NCBI GenBank assembly: GCA_028564675.1
Contig: JAOVVO010000015.1
Coordinates: forward strand, 267,342 to 331,341
Direction: 5' to 3'
Origin: Onchocerca lupi
Lineage: Eukaryota; Nematoda; Chromadorea; Rhabditida; Onchocercidae
Length of the DNA: 64,000 nt
Made by a program: the position numbers and the translations under genes. Positions within the stretch are counted from its first letter, which is position 1; each line of letters starts with the position of its first letter. Below the pieces are notes generated by a model. It was not told where the DNA came from. It saw only the letters and a list, made by a program, of their open reading frames with translations, and did no database searches. Of the stretch, positions 24,035-35,752 are shown piece by piece.

Positions 24035-25779
24035 ACATTATTGTGTTGTTTCTAACCACAAAATATATCGCGAAGTCTCTGCAACCTTATGCCTATCAGC
24101 CCTTTCTTACCATAAAATCAATTTATGCAAAAATATTTTTTCGCTTTGACTCATTTCCGTCATACATGTAGGTAAACAAAATATTCTGATTTTACCACCG
24201 TTTTGCTACAAAAAAATAAAAATAATAATACAGAAATTTGGTACTCCCACTAACTCTGTGCTTCATAATGATCCCATATGGAGCATTTGATAATATAAAT
24301 GACGCTGAAAAGTGAGACACCGTCCATGTAGACTCCGTATAGTCCGCATTTTCTCATCTAGTAAATACACTTGTTGCATGTGATCCGCAAACTGTGTTCT
24401 TCACATTTTCACTGTACAAATATATTTCTCGTTAGCAATTTAATAGAAATATTTGATTTGATGTACAAAACCTTTCCCAAGTTAACATGTGATATTTATC
24501 TGAAAGCCATTCAGTACATGAAATTTCCAATGAGAAGCATGTCCCAAATCAATTTTAACGGCGGATAATTTTCTTAATAACAAGCACTCTTTAAAATCAT
24601 AATTCTAGTATAAAATAATGAACGTCCAGATATTCCATTTGAATCCAGAAAATGTAAATTAATCCTATTACGAGAGTGACCATGTGAGAAAAGGTACGAC
24701 AGATATATGAAATGAATATCTTCAAAAACATATCAGAGTATTCAATAACATGTCAATGGCAAGAACTCCCAGTACGATCAAAAACTTATCTGACATGGTT
24801 TTTTTAAGTTCAATTAAAACTGTGCGAAGAAAACATAAACACAGACCAATGGATTGATATATTCGACAAGTATATACATAGTTGTTCGGTTATTGTAGCT
24901 ATCTTGAAGGACGCTTTATGCTGGGGAAAATGCTTGCGAAGCATATATTGTTACCATTATCACGAGATGTGTTATATAGGAGCTTTTAAAAGCAAAGATG
25001 ATTCTCTGATTGGATTATTTCAACAAAAATACGGTGAAATCATAATTAGAAATATAAATAAAAAGAAAGAAAAATTTTACTAAAACCAACAATTTCAAAG
25101 AAATTACCGAAAAAAGAAAATAAGATGACAAATGGTCCTTTGCAACTTCGTGCACCATCCTCAACCTCACGTAAATTCTAAATCCTGAAAGAGAGGTGAA
25201 TGAATTACGAGATTTCCTGTTTCTTCAAATGATATTAACGCCACGCGAATGGGATGAAAGGAAGGGGAATTCGAAATTCAAAATTCAAAAACGCTCGTTA
25301 AACCATTTCATTAATTCCAGTGTCGGTTTTAAGCTGGCAACAAAGCGGCCGGTCAGTATTTCGCGGTTGGCTAATGAATGAAAATGGTGAAGCCGTCTCG
25401 GTGGCTTTATAATGAGCAATCATTTATTTTTTCGTTGTTGATAGGTTGCAAAATGTTGGGTATTTGTCGAATTGACGAGGTTTATTGTAGATTAACAGCA
25501 TGGATAGCTCGAGAATACTTCGTATCTTTTTGCTTTCTAGCTATTAGTGAAGTTCTTTGATAGATCCACAGTGCTTTACTTTCTAGCTATTAGTTTACCG
25601 TATTAGTGCAAACATTCTCATGATAGCAATAGGAAATTTCACCGAGAAAGATCAAAAATCCGAATAAAGGCGAGAGAATGATGTGATACGAGAACGGTGC
25701 ATTGTTTGGAAGCTATTACTATGTTGTTTTTATTGAAATTGCCAAGTACAACTCATTGACGAATTCCAGGATATCAAGA
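24035..25779. other. intergenic region between sFRP and ZFAND4-like gene
   Basis: AT-rich, with AATAAA-like signals around 24215 for the sFRP transcript. No supported coding sequence. A TTCCAG acceptor at 25770, ten bases before the next ATG, could be a spliced-leader site. Confidence 0.5.
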
Positions 25780-28700
25780 ATGTCATCGAATGATGACTGT
25801 TCCATTAGCAAACAGACCAATTCACCGATGGATTACAACAGTATGAAAAGCTTCACAATATCAATTTCATCAGTAACGGGACAGAAATGGGAAGAGAGTG
25901 TAACATTATGCGAGACTATTGACAGTTTAAAGGTAACCAGTTTTTCCGCATATTAAGCTATTACGATTTGAACGAGTGCTTGCATATCAATTAAAGTCAA
26001 TGTGAGATTTTAGATTTGTTTGACAAATATTACTTTTGTTTCACATAGAGGAGAAATGCTGGTTACTCTAATTTCACTGAACATTAGGCATTTGCGGAAT
26101 GAATCCATGATTAGTCTTCCTTTCCTGTACAGCTTATATCCAACATTTCACTTCACATACAAAACATTTACCGAATATTATGCATCTTTTTAGCAGTTTA
26201 TGAACTGTTTATATATAATTTCTTCATTTCTGGAATCGTTGTATGTTGTCCGCTATCACTATGTAACAAATCGAAATTGATGTGCATAAAGCTTTGTAAT
26301 TCTCAATGAATTAACTATTTCATTGTCGTAATCAGTGATAAGTACATTAACTTCAAAATTTGCGAACTTTAGATGAAAATCTGGCATCGCACAGGTCTCT
26401 TTCCTTATCATCAAGGTCTAATTTTCGACGATTTGTCGTTATCAGAATTGTGTGGACAAACACTACTATATGAACTTGGCATCCGAAGTAATTCACTAGT
26501 GCGTCTAGTTGTCATCACACGATCGGGACCGCTGGCATTAACAGTTCCTGAAAAACTCTCAGCAGTTCCATGTTCTGTACAAGTTGAACAGTTCGTTCTC
26601 CCAATTTTTTAGTGTTTTTCATATTGTAATTGTGACTTGAGATACTTAGCATAGACTTTAAGCTTAAATTTCTGGAAAGCCTCTTTTTGTTTAGTTTATA
26701 TGTTACGTAGAAAGTCTTATCATTAATATATTTGAGTATTTTGAAAGATTCGAAACTCTAGACTGCTTATAATTGCAGGAATAAAGACGATTGTTGTGAA
26801 GAATTACGTTTGTTCGATGAACAGAATTTAGATGAAAATCGTCGAACCCTATTTCGAATGTGCGAGTTGCGACGGCAGATGAAACAGAATGCTTCAGCGA
26901 AACCGACTGTAAATGCTAGCGTAGGTTTCACATCATCGATATAGTGAAGTGGACAATTGATAATGTATATGTAGATACTACATAGGTAAGAGTTCCGTGC
27001 AGTATGCATCTAATAAGTGAATCACTGATTGATAGCGAAACCAAGAAATGTTTGTTCCGATGTTTCTTTTTAATTTTTTGCAGTTTTTTTTAAAAAGTAT
27101 TATGGATGTTGTAATAGTCAGTCATTATTCTTGAGGATTGAAACTGCTTTCTTCCACTTAAATAATTTGATCTTTCCAAAATGGAGCCGCAAAATATCCA
27201 CCTCAAGCAATCGTTAGAATATTCATTTTCGGATTGCAAATTGGTCTATAATTATGAATTAGGAAAACGAATAATACAGAATCTAAAGAATTTTACCTTA
27301 TTATTTTTATCTTTCTCACCAATGAATAATGATGACAAAGCGCTACTGTTGCTTGGATTTACAAATCAAATTTAAGGAGAAGCAAGTGCTTTCGGCTCCA
27401 GAAGATACAAGTGCTAAAGAAAGTTCTGCTGGTGATACGGAGTGTGATGATGATAAAAGCTGTTCTTGCAGTGGTATTAGCTCTTCTGCCAAGGTTTTCA
27501 TTTGCATAAATATTCATTCACTGAAATACAATAACTGTATCAGTAGCAGGAAAAAATTTCCAGCGTAAGCATTGACATATAAGTTACTTCAGGTTTTCGA
27601 AGCTGCAACATTGTCTGGAGCAAAAAGTGGAGATAGAAGGAGTCGTCAGAATCCTAGTAAAGGTTCTGTTTTCAAGGATTTTGGAAAATTCAGAGTAGTC
27701 AGTTCGTTTTTCAGACTGTTTTTCTTTAGAAGAAGCGCCAAATGTTTGCCATAGCGAATCGGTGAATAATTCTGCTCGTGATCGACTGCTTATTATGATG
27801 CATCCGCGTGCCTCTTCGCCTACAACAGATTTGAATACTCATTCTGAGGATGGTTCTGAATTCTCTTCTGGAGTGATAGTTTGTGATCTCAGCAACGAAT
27901 TCAGAAGGTATGCTTTATACAATATTGTATACTCATTCCTTGTTCATCTTAATGCTTAAGAAAATCAGGTCGACTGCTGCCACTTTATCCTTACTTTCCA
28001 CTAGCGTCCCGCTCTCCTTCCATTTCAGTTCAAATCGTGATCATCAGCAGTTCCATTCAGAAGAATCTAAATCTTCAACCAGCCGTTTCTAGATTGCGTG
28101 TACGTCGTAAACATCATGGAGTGGGTAACGGATCCACAGCAATTCAAAGAACTCGAGCCAGAAGCAAGCCAAGAATACCGCTTGCAGCTCTTTCTCATCA
28201 CCATAGAGTATAATATTCCTTATTACTTCTTTGTTATCTCAACTTATCACTTTCACTTTGTTTTTATGAGCCTGAACTTGCAATCATTTCCAGAAAGCTA
28301 GGTTTATATATATCAAAGGACCAATATTTCCTAGTCTCCGACTTCCGGTTTTACGCAGACATACCTTTCGTCCAAGTAATACATGTAAATGATTGTAAAT
28401 TATTTTTATTAGAATAACTTATTTTTATGTTTACGCAAACGTTTTCAATTCAGCAATCTGTTGCTAGGCATTTTAACGGGATAAATCCGCTGTATATATT
28501 GAGCTCTCACCTTTCTGATGGCGATTGTTATTGACACTTCAGCGCTGGTCAGTACAAGGGAAAGGGAAGGATAAGAATTTTGAATTATGAAAAAATTTCA
28601 CAGGGCTCAGATGTAACCTCAAGCGATGATGAACTCCCACATCGACGCATAACCGAAGCAAACTTTTCATGTTCAGCATTTCGTCGTCCTTCAGCTGTTT

Positions 28701-28953
28701 CACGAGCGCAGAAAGTTCTTATTGGGTATCAGTCTCAGCAGCGTTGCAGTGCTTGTGCTGTCAAATTGAACAATTTTTCAGTTGCATTTCAGTGCAGGTG
28801 AGTAATATTTCAAATAGCAGTTTGCTTTTGTTAATATTACATTTCTTATTTCTACTGTATTTCAGATGCGGGAAAACTTTATGCGCTCGACATCGTCCTG
28901 CTGAAATGCACACATGTACACGCGTTCGTAAACTGCAAGATGTCAGCGATTGA
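25780..28953 (+). CDS. ZFAND4: ubiquitin-like and AN1-type zinc-finger protein, ZFAND4-like
   Basis: Domain order is an N-terminal ubiquitin-like fold, a long polar middle and a C-terminal AN1 zinc finger, as in ZFAND4/ANUBL1. Exons: 25780-25932, 26374-26590, 26779-26920, 27377-27493, 27593-27656, 27715 to about 27907, about 28030-28208, 28294-28375, 28611-28797, 28866-28953. Seen: MKSFTISISSVTGQKWEESV and DSLKMKIWHRTG followed by QGLIFDDL (ubiquitin-like beta-grasp, about residues 20-100). The AN1 finger has RCSAC, FQCRCGKTLCARH, PAEMHTC and the usual Cys/His spacing. The middle part is Ser/Asp-rich, then Arg/Lys-rich (RLRVRRKHH). The join near 27907-28030 is unresolved: the obvious donor is phase 2, but the next exon reads well only from phase 1. 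AN1 proteins often bind ubiquitin or proteasome partners; the exact role is unknown. Confidence 0.85.
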
Positions 28954-29337
28954 AAATATTAAGTTTAGGTTGTACAAAAATGTACATGTGTTATTTGCAA
29001 TAATTCCAACTTCAGTATCATTCAACAAAAAAGTTGAAAGCAGCAAATTTCGTTATCGTTACATCATCCTATTTTAAGGGGTCATTGCACTCCTCCATTT
29101 CACTAACTGTTAATCTCTCATAATCACGGAATGCAAACATTAACTATGTTCTATGCAGATCTGTTCCGTATGTTCTGACTGTATGAAATTAGATTGATCA
29201 GCAGTGCTTTCAGATTGGTAGCTGAGAGAGACAGTCAGTATATATGCTCTAATAATTTTTTTTTTATCTCCAATGTTTCCAAAAGTAATGGAGGGACTAA
29301 AAATTATCATTTGCTTTTCAATAACTTGTGTGCAAGT

Positions 29338-29739
29338 TTAATGATGATAAGTTGAATTGGTAAGCCAATTTTTGAATTCGATTATCTCTTCAACCACTCT
29401 ATATTCTTCAATTTGTGGGGAAGCACACAATCTCGCCTGCAATGTAAACCAAACCTTAAGTAAAAAGCATGTTCGATAGCTCGTGATCGACAATGACTTT
29501 TCAAGTTCATCAGTTTGCATTAATTTGCGTACGATTTTTTCTTGGAAACCCATTAAAACTATTTTAGTTATTTGGATAACAAAGATCTCTAATACACTGT
29601 ACATGTTGTTTATGCTTGAAAAAAATCTCGATAATGCTTGAAAAACTACTTCCGCCTCTGTTGTCTGAGATTTTTTGAGGGTGCTCAAATTTTTTGTAAT
29701 GGGTAATATCTTGAGCGGTCTGATGTTCTTTTGTACCAT
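29338..29739 (-). CDS. orphan open frame, hypothetical
   Basis: 133 codons from an ATG at 29739 to TAA, uninterrupted in an AT-rich background where stops are frequent. The product has mixed hydrophobic and charged helices (for example IEEYRVVEEIIEFKNWL near the C terminus) but no family I recognise. A TTGCAG at about 29438 could be a 3' splice site, making the last 32 codons a terminal exon instead. It lies antisense to the possible 3' flank of the ZFAND4-like gene. It could be chance. Confidence 0.3.
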   Translation of the reverse strand: MVQKNIRPLKILPITKNLSTLKKSQTTEAEVVFQALSRFFSSINNMYSVLEIFVIQITKIVLMGFQEKIVRKLMQTDELEKSLSITSYRTCFLLKVWFTLQARLCASPQIEEYRVVEEIIEFKNWLTNSTYHH

Positions 29740-30448
29740 TATACAGCTTTTATATGTCTTTCTTGAAAAAATATGACTAAGGAAAGTGTCTTCAGTGCTC
29801 TATGCTAATAATCTTGAGTATTTGTTTACAGCGTTGCTATAAAGCCTTATATAATATCATGTATAACCATAATGGTAGTAGAAGTTTGATCGGAACTCTA
29901 CAGGTTGTCCCCATAATATTTTTAATAGACCAAAATGAAAAGCGCAACGCGTCTTCTGATTTCTCCGAGATCCCCAATACCCAAACTGGTTAGACCTAGA
30001 ATTCTTGCTACTGCTTTTACACGAGTGACTCTTGCAGTTATGTTTGTGCTACGAAATTATGTAAAAGTGATTGTGCATCGGTCAAAGTGTGCTAATTAAA
30101 GTCGAACGAGTTCTTTCGTTCTATTTTTAAGCTTAAAGGTACTTCTGGGACAATAACACCTGTGTGGAAAAACTATTTAAATGAGATTATCAGGGTCAGT
30201 TTTGGAATGTTCATAAGAAACTTTTTATGAATCAAAAATCATTTGAATGTCGTCTAGGTTTCGGAATGAGATTCTCGTGTATGCTTCTAACATCCTGTGA
30301 TTAATATTGGAATGCTCACATGTCTGAGATGTGGGAGATGAATTTCGACTCCCTAAGATATCGTTGAAAGAAACTCTTAGCGAATAATATTTAGTATGTA
30401 AAAAATCACTTTTAGAAGCTTCATCGGCTATCTTATCGACCAATCTTT

Positions 30449-30450
<2 letters not shown>

Positions 30451-30492
<42 letters not shown>
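30451..30492. repeat. 42-base T homopolymer
   Basis: Uninterrupted T run. On the minus strand it yields artificial poly-Lys frames. The length is probably approximate because of sequencing slippage. Confidence 0.9.
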
Positions 30493-30493
<1 letters not shown>

Positions 30494-31449
30494 AGTGGTG
30501 TGAAAAAGAACAGCTTGCGAGGCAATCCTTTAGAGTTTGCAAATAGGTTCATTCGTGTAATGATTAAGTTCTGGATAATCATGTGAAGGAAACTAGTTGA
30601 AATTTGAATGCAACTATTTCGCATCCAAAGCATGCTAGCGAAAACAGCAGTTGTCCACGCTCGGATTCTTAAAGACGTCTTGATTTATGGAAGGTCCTAA
30701 CCGATTGAAAGTTATTTGTTTTCTTGGGTTTGTGAACAAGGTTATTAATGCAAAATACAGAATTTGTGTGGCAGTAGTTAATCCTTTATCACCATTAATG
30801 TTTTCTTTTTTTTCCCATACAAACGACAGTATATTTATGGAAACAGTTTTGATATTTAAAAGCATCTTTTATTCTGCTCACTGTTTACAATACAGTGATG
30901 TACCGCATTTCCATAGACCTTCGAACTGTAGAATAACGACTAAATCATTTTTATAAATGACTAGTCTGTAAACTGGAAAGTTAGAACCACTTTACTGCTA
31001 TAATAAAGAAGTTATATGCATCAGAATAAACGAATAATCTACATCAGGCGGAGAGAGATCACAACGAACAGTTCAGTTTGTTTTTTTGTTATACTCCAGA
31101 GCCAAAGAATTGGATGCCGCAAATATGACTGCAAAAAAAAAAAAAAAGGAAAGAGCGCTTCATGTAGCAGCATCACTGCGAAAAAGATTAATTGATGGAT
31201 GGATTATTTGATATCACGTCTTCGAGTCACTTTCCACAATGAATGAAAGAGATGAAAGTTATAGCACTCAGTTTGCTAAATATCTATTTCTCAGCGCTTT
31301 CTATAGGACAAATCGAAATTCATTTACCACAGCCAGACAAAGAGCACTAGTTGCAATAATACCGCATAAAGCACTTTTTTCCTGCTTTCGATTTATCGCT
31401 TCATTCATCCCTTTTCAATCAAGAAATTGGTAGTCACATCTTGTTCATA

Positions 31450-32136
31450 TGTCTGCTGTTTCATTGACTAGAATGGGAAAGTACGGTTCGATGGAATTCC
31501 GATTTACCGCAATTACTGGAAGGCAATCAGCGAACTTTGCATCTTCTGCGCTTTCGATTAAGGCAGCCAGTCAACGTTCATTTATTCATTTTACCACATC
31601 CGAATGAAAAATGAGTTTTTCGTCTTGCGGCCTTTCCGGAAGGATTCAGAATGGAATAGCTTTTGTGATGCGAGAGACAGAATGAGAGATGATATGGAGG
31701 AGAGAGGGAGGGAGGGAGGGAGGGGGAAGGCTTGTGATGTGACGTATGTTGACGATGAGAGGACACTTCCCTCAACTAAACTTATTCTTCCTTGCATGTT
31801 TAAAATTAAAATCAATTTGTTAAGCACGGATGGGACGGCAAAGAGGAGACAAGGCCTGCTGCTGCTACATCCACCCATAATTCTACTTTTGAATCGTGGT
31901 GAATCGATTCGCTGCCCGTACAAATATTAATCAACCAACCAACCAACCAACCAACCAGCCAGCCAGCAGCGCTTCGAACGGAGCGAGCAAAATGAGACAT
32001 ACTGCTTTTCTCTTTCTCTTCTCTCGCCCTCCTCTCTCCTCTACTCTCTGATGACGCGACTGCGGAGGCGGCGGGGATCAAGCGGTGCGATTATTGAGGA
32101 TGCTGCTACTGCAACTGTGTGGGCAAATGCTGCTGC

Positions 32137-32174
<38 letters not shown>

Positions 32175-32250
32175 ATTTGTTCCCGCATCAAATTCCATAC
32201 AAACACTGTTCCCCTCTCTCTCTTTCTCCGAATATAATTTTTTAGCTTGG
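31450..32250 (+). promoter_or_regulatory. GC-richer low-complexity island, candidate unc-44 promoter or 5' exon
   Basis: In order: (AGGG)n at about 31704-31726, (AACC)n then (AGCC)n at 31932-31968, a strong C/T tract with repeated TCTCTC at about 32005-32050, an ATG at 32051 followed by a GC-rich basic frame, and (GCT)n at 32128-32173 that would encode about 15 Ala. Pyrimidine tracts next to GC-rich sequence are common near nematode promoters. It lies 3.7 kb upstream of the first ankyrin coding exon. Function is inferred only. Confidence 0.35.
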
Positions 32251-34878
32251 CTCATTCCAAAAATTCGAAAGGGTTAAGACGTGCCTCTCTCCTCTTGTCT
32301 GTTCCATCATTAAGCCGAAATTAGCTGATTTATCAACAGTAGTTTGTTGCTTTTTCAGGCTAACGCTCACTTTTTTCTTTTTATTGCAAGATTCATAAGC
32401 TTTTTCATAGGTTTCTTGTCTTACGCCAACTTTTTAAATATTTCCTTTTTCTTCTTCATTTACAGTTGTTCCATCTGTTGTCACCTTGTAGTGGTGATAA
32501 GGTTACGAACTTGTTCACTACCATCTTATCTACTTGTCGACTAATTTTTTTTAAATGGTGGGTATTTATTGATGAAGCGTTTTGCACGTAAACATATTAT
32601 CAATAGATCATCGATAAAAAGTTGAGTTATGCAAGATTTTGGTTTTCTTATTGAATACTTCATACACTACTAAAATCTTAACCGGGGAACAATTTGAAGG
32701 AATGATTTGACATTTTCCATTATCATACCAGGCTGGTAGTTCATGCTATATATAAATTACTGCACTTAATGGCTGCAATTGCATTGTTAGTAATTTAAAA
32801 AAATTAACTGACTTTGCAAGTCTATTGTCTGTCCATTATGCGGTTGCACAGTATGCTCATCGGGTAAGCAATATAATCTTTGCAAAGAATTTTGCAAGGT
32901 TTAAATACAAATTGTGCTATGAATGTTCTTTCTAGATTAATTTTATGAAAGAAGACTGCAAGGAGTTCGATTGTTGGACCGTGTAATGTTCTTTCTTTGG
33001 AGTGCTTTATAAAAGTATATTCTACATTGTTCTATTCATGTTGATGAAAACATGAAACATTCTGTTGCTGACGAGATCGGTAAAATTTAGAAACTATTAA
33101 ATCTCTCACGTTGTTATTTTGTATTTAGTTTAGTTCATCTCCCTCTTTTTGTTATCACCAAAAGGACATGTTATTATTGATGGATATTCCAATTTTCCCT
33201 TAAAAATCTGTTCAATTTACGTGTCTTCTTTCTGGTTTGCAAATTTAAATTCACCATTTCCTATGTGTGCTTCCCGAATAATAATGGTTTTTTACAGACT
33301 ATCCACTCATATTATTATACTCTTTCCTCTTCACTTTTTCTGTCATAATCATTTAATTACATATGATTTCGAATGAATAATCAGCGATAAGAAGGTAGTA
33401 AGAATGAGTAAACTGCTTGGTGCTAATTTTGTTACTTTTAAATCATTGATCCTAGATATACATAAGAGAAGGGCAGATGAGATGCGATTGTTTCCTTCAA
33501 AGGCTAAAGGGCTATGCATATGCAATGGATAGTCATGGAAATAATTTTTGTAGGAAAAACTGTTCGATAGTAAATTAGAAAAAAAACTTATTTATTTTTA
33601 CTTGTCGTAGTGATTATTAATTGTGCGATCATAACCACCGTGTAAGTAATTTCAAATCTCAATAAGATACGGAATGAGGAGTTGCTGGGCGCAACTACAT
33701 CATTATTTGTTCTCAAGTTTTTTTTAGAAGCGATCTGCAGTAAATGAGCTTATTAGAAAAATGAGAGTGAGTTCTGGTCTTCAACTTGATTATGATAGAA
33801 TAGTCAGGATTCAGCTTAAAACTGCGTTTCAGATGTAATTCGACGAATACTGCTCTGCTGAATGCTGTATACAAAGTGATCTGTCACATGAAGAGCTTAT
33901 TATACCATTACTATAAGTTTGTCTTTTCACATGGTTCTATCACTTCTGTTTCTTAATGTCATTGCGGATTGACTAATCTCTTTGTTTAGGTGAAAGAATC
34001 TGTCGCATTTAATGAGAGCACAAGTAGATATCACAATGTATCTCTCTATACATCAGTAATTTAATTTATACCATTTTAATTTACACCGTTGTCAGTAATT
34101 TAATTTATACCGCTTTATTTAACATATGCCACAAAGCAGCTTAATGTGCGAGTTAATTCAGAAATCCGTCTTCGGATTAAATGCCGATTGGAACAGTGAT
34201 ACTGTTATAAGTGCAAAAAATGGGTATTTACGACGTACCATATTCACTTTACGTATGGAATATGGTCAGTCCTAGACTATCGCCTTTGTACTGACGTTAT
34301 CAGATAGGATTCTAAGCCATAACTGAGAGATTCTAACATATTTTAGTGCGCATGGAACATGAAATAGCGAAGATCTATTTTTTATATCGTCAATTTTGTT
34401 TTGTATAGTAACGACTGAATATAGCCATTACTAAATAAAAGACTACAATTTATCGTTTTATTGAGTACTTCAATACTACTTTTCAAATATTTGGCCGAAA
34501 ATGCCACAGTTCCTGTAACATGAGAGCGACTAGACATAGTTTAATGCTATTTTCGTTCACTGTCAAATGAGGCTGTTATCAAAAGATTTGTATATTATAA
34601 AATTTAAATAACGATTGGATATGTTCATTACATGAGGAGATCGAAGTGCAAAATTTGATGTCTTTTTTTGTTCCGTTCATTTTTACTAATCATGTTCGCT
34701 CCTGTTTTACTTTTATCATCAGAACTGTTCGATTGCTTACTGCAACATATTCTATGTTAACATTATTACATCTCGGAGATGGCTAAGGGCTTTCAGTACA
34801 ATTTGCTTGTTAGTTAGATGCTGATAGTAAAGATCGTCTGTTTAGCTTCCGGAAATATTTTCTGTTACCAAGCTATTG

Positions 34879-35546
34879 TTACCCTTTATAGCTCAATGAG
34901 CAAGATATGAGAGATTTTGTGGAAGCTCCATTTTGTTTTTTTACTAAGGGAGGGATGTTGTGCTTAATTGCATCATTAAAGCGCTGCAATAATAATGCAT
35001 CCATAACTGTTTTTCGATTTTTTAGCTCATATTTTAACTGATGATTGATTTTTAACTCAGCTAAAACTTTCACAACCAGCTTGTAGAATAGGAAAAAATT
35101 TCCGATCGAACCTCATAATTCGTCTTCTTTTAAATATCCATTTATTGAAAGTCTTTACGTAATTGAAGGAATTATCAGCTGCTGGAGAACTTATTCTGCA
35201 ATTCTTTGGGATAACCTTGTTCTATCGTGGAAAAGGTGAGATACTGTATACAACATTTGCTCTGCTGCAGTTACTAGTTGCTGTTTTTTGATTGAGGGAC
35301 GATATTTAGTGTATCTTTTCATCTTCATTTGATTTAATAATATGTTTCAATTGCTTCTGATGAGTGAATCAGCAGCCGGCACGAATCACCCTTGCTTACT
35401 TTATCAGTGATCGTTTTGCTATTTTCTTCTAGTGTTGTGTTAATCGATCCGGATGTTTTTCCACTGTTCTGCTTTATAGTCGTGATAGGATCTACCATGT
35501 TAGTGTTCTCACTGGTGCTGTTCTCCTGATTAGCTTGGATTTTCAT
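34879..35546 (-). CDS. hypothetical two-exon gene upstream of unc-44
   Basis: Exon 1 is 35546-35400 (ATG; polar, Ser/Thr/Asn-rich, for example SENTNMVDPITTIKQN) and ends at a good GTAAGC donor in phase 0. Exon 2 is 35079-34879, behind a pyrimidine-rich acceptor (CTACAAG), also phase 0, and runs 66 codons to TAA with a helical, charged sequence (LAELKINHQLKYELKNRK). The joined product is about 115 residues. No family is recognised. The matching phase, donor and acceptor argue for a gene, while the short length argues for caution. Confidence 0.4.
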
Positions 35547-35752
35547 AGCATTATCAGCCTACCAGAAATGTTTTTGATATGTAGATTCGTTGTTTGCAGT
35601 CGCTATCAGCCTTTCCAATATTTTATGTCGATCACAGGCAATTTATTTCTATAAATTTAACTACTGCCTATTTATCTCTGTACGGCATATAATATATTTG
35701 TCCGCATTTTAAACAGAAATGAGGGAAAATGTAAATATAACAAGTTTTGCAG

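Larger units (their letters stand above)
28954..34878. other. 5.9-kb region upstream of unc-44
   Basis: Mostly AT-rich without recognised genes. It holds an orphan minus-strand open frame (29338-29739), a 42-base T run (30451-30492), and a GC-richer, low-complexity island at 31450-32250 that may be an unc-44 promoter or 5' exon. The stretch 32250-34878 has only short repeats, for example a repeated 19-mer at about 34055 and 34093. Confidence 0.5.

Noticed and set aside
27181..27375. ATG frame between ZFAND4-like exons
   Set aside because: It falls within an intron whose flanking exons already join; no relation to the protein.
30225..30633. Two minus-strand frames with long poly-Lys runs
   Set aside because: They exist only because of the 42-base T run on the plus strand; no splice or family support.
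31591..31930. Overlapping frames of about 110 codons on both strands
   Set aside because: Low-complexity (AGGG)n and nearby GC-richer sequence lack stops on either strand; no family likeness and no exon signals.
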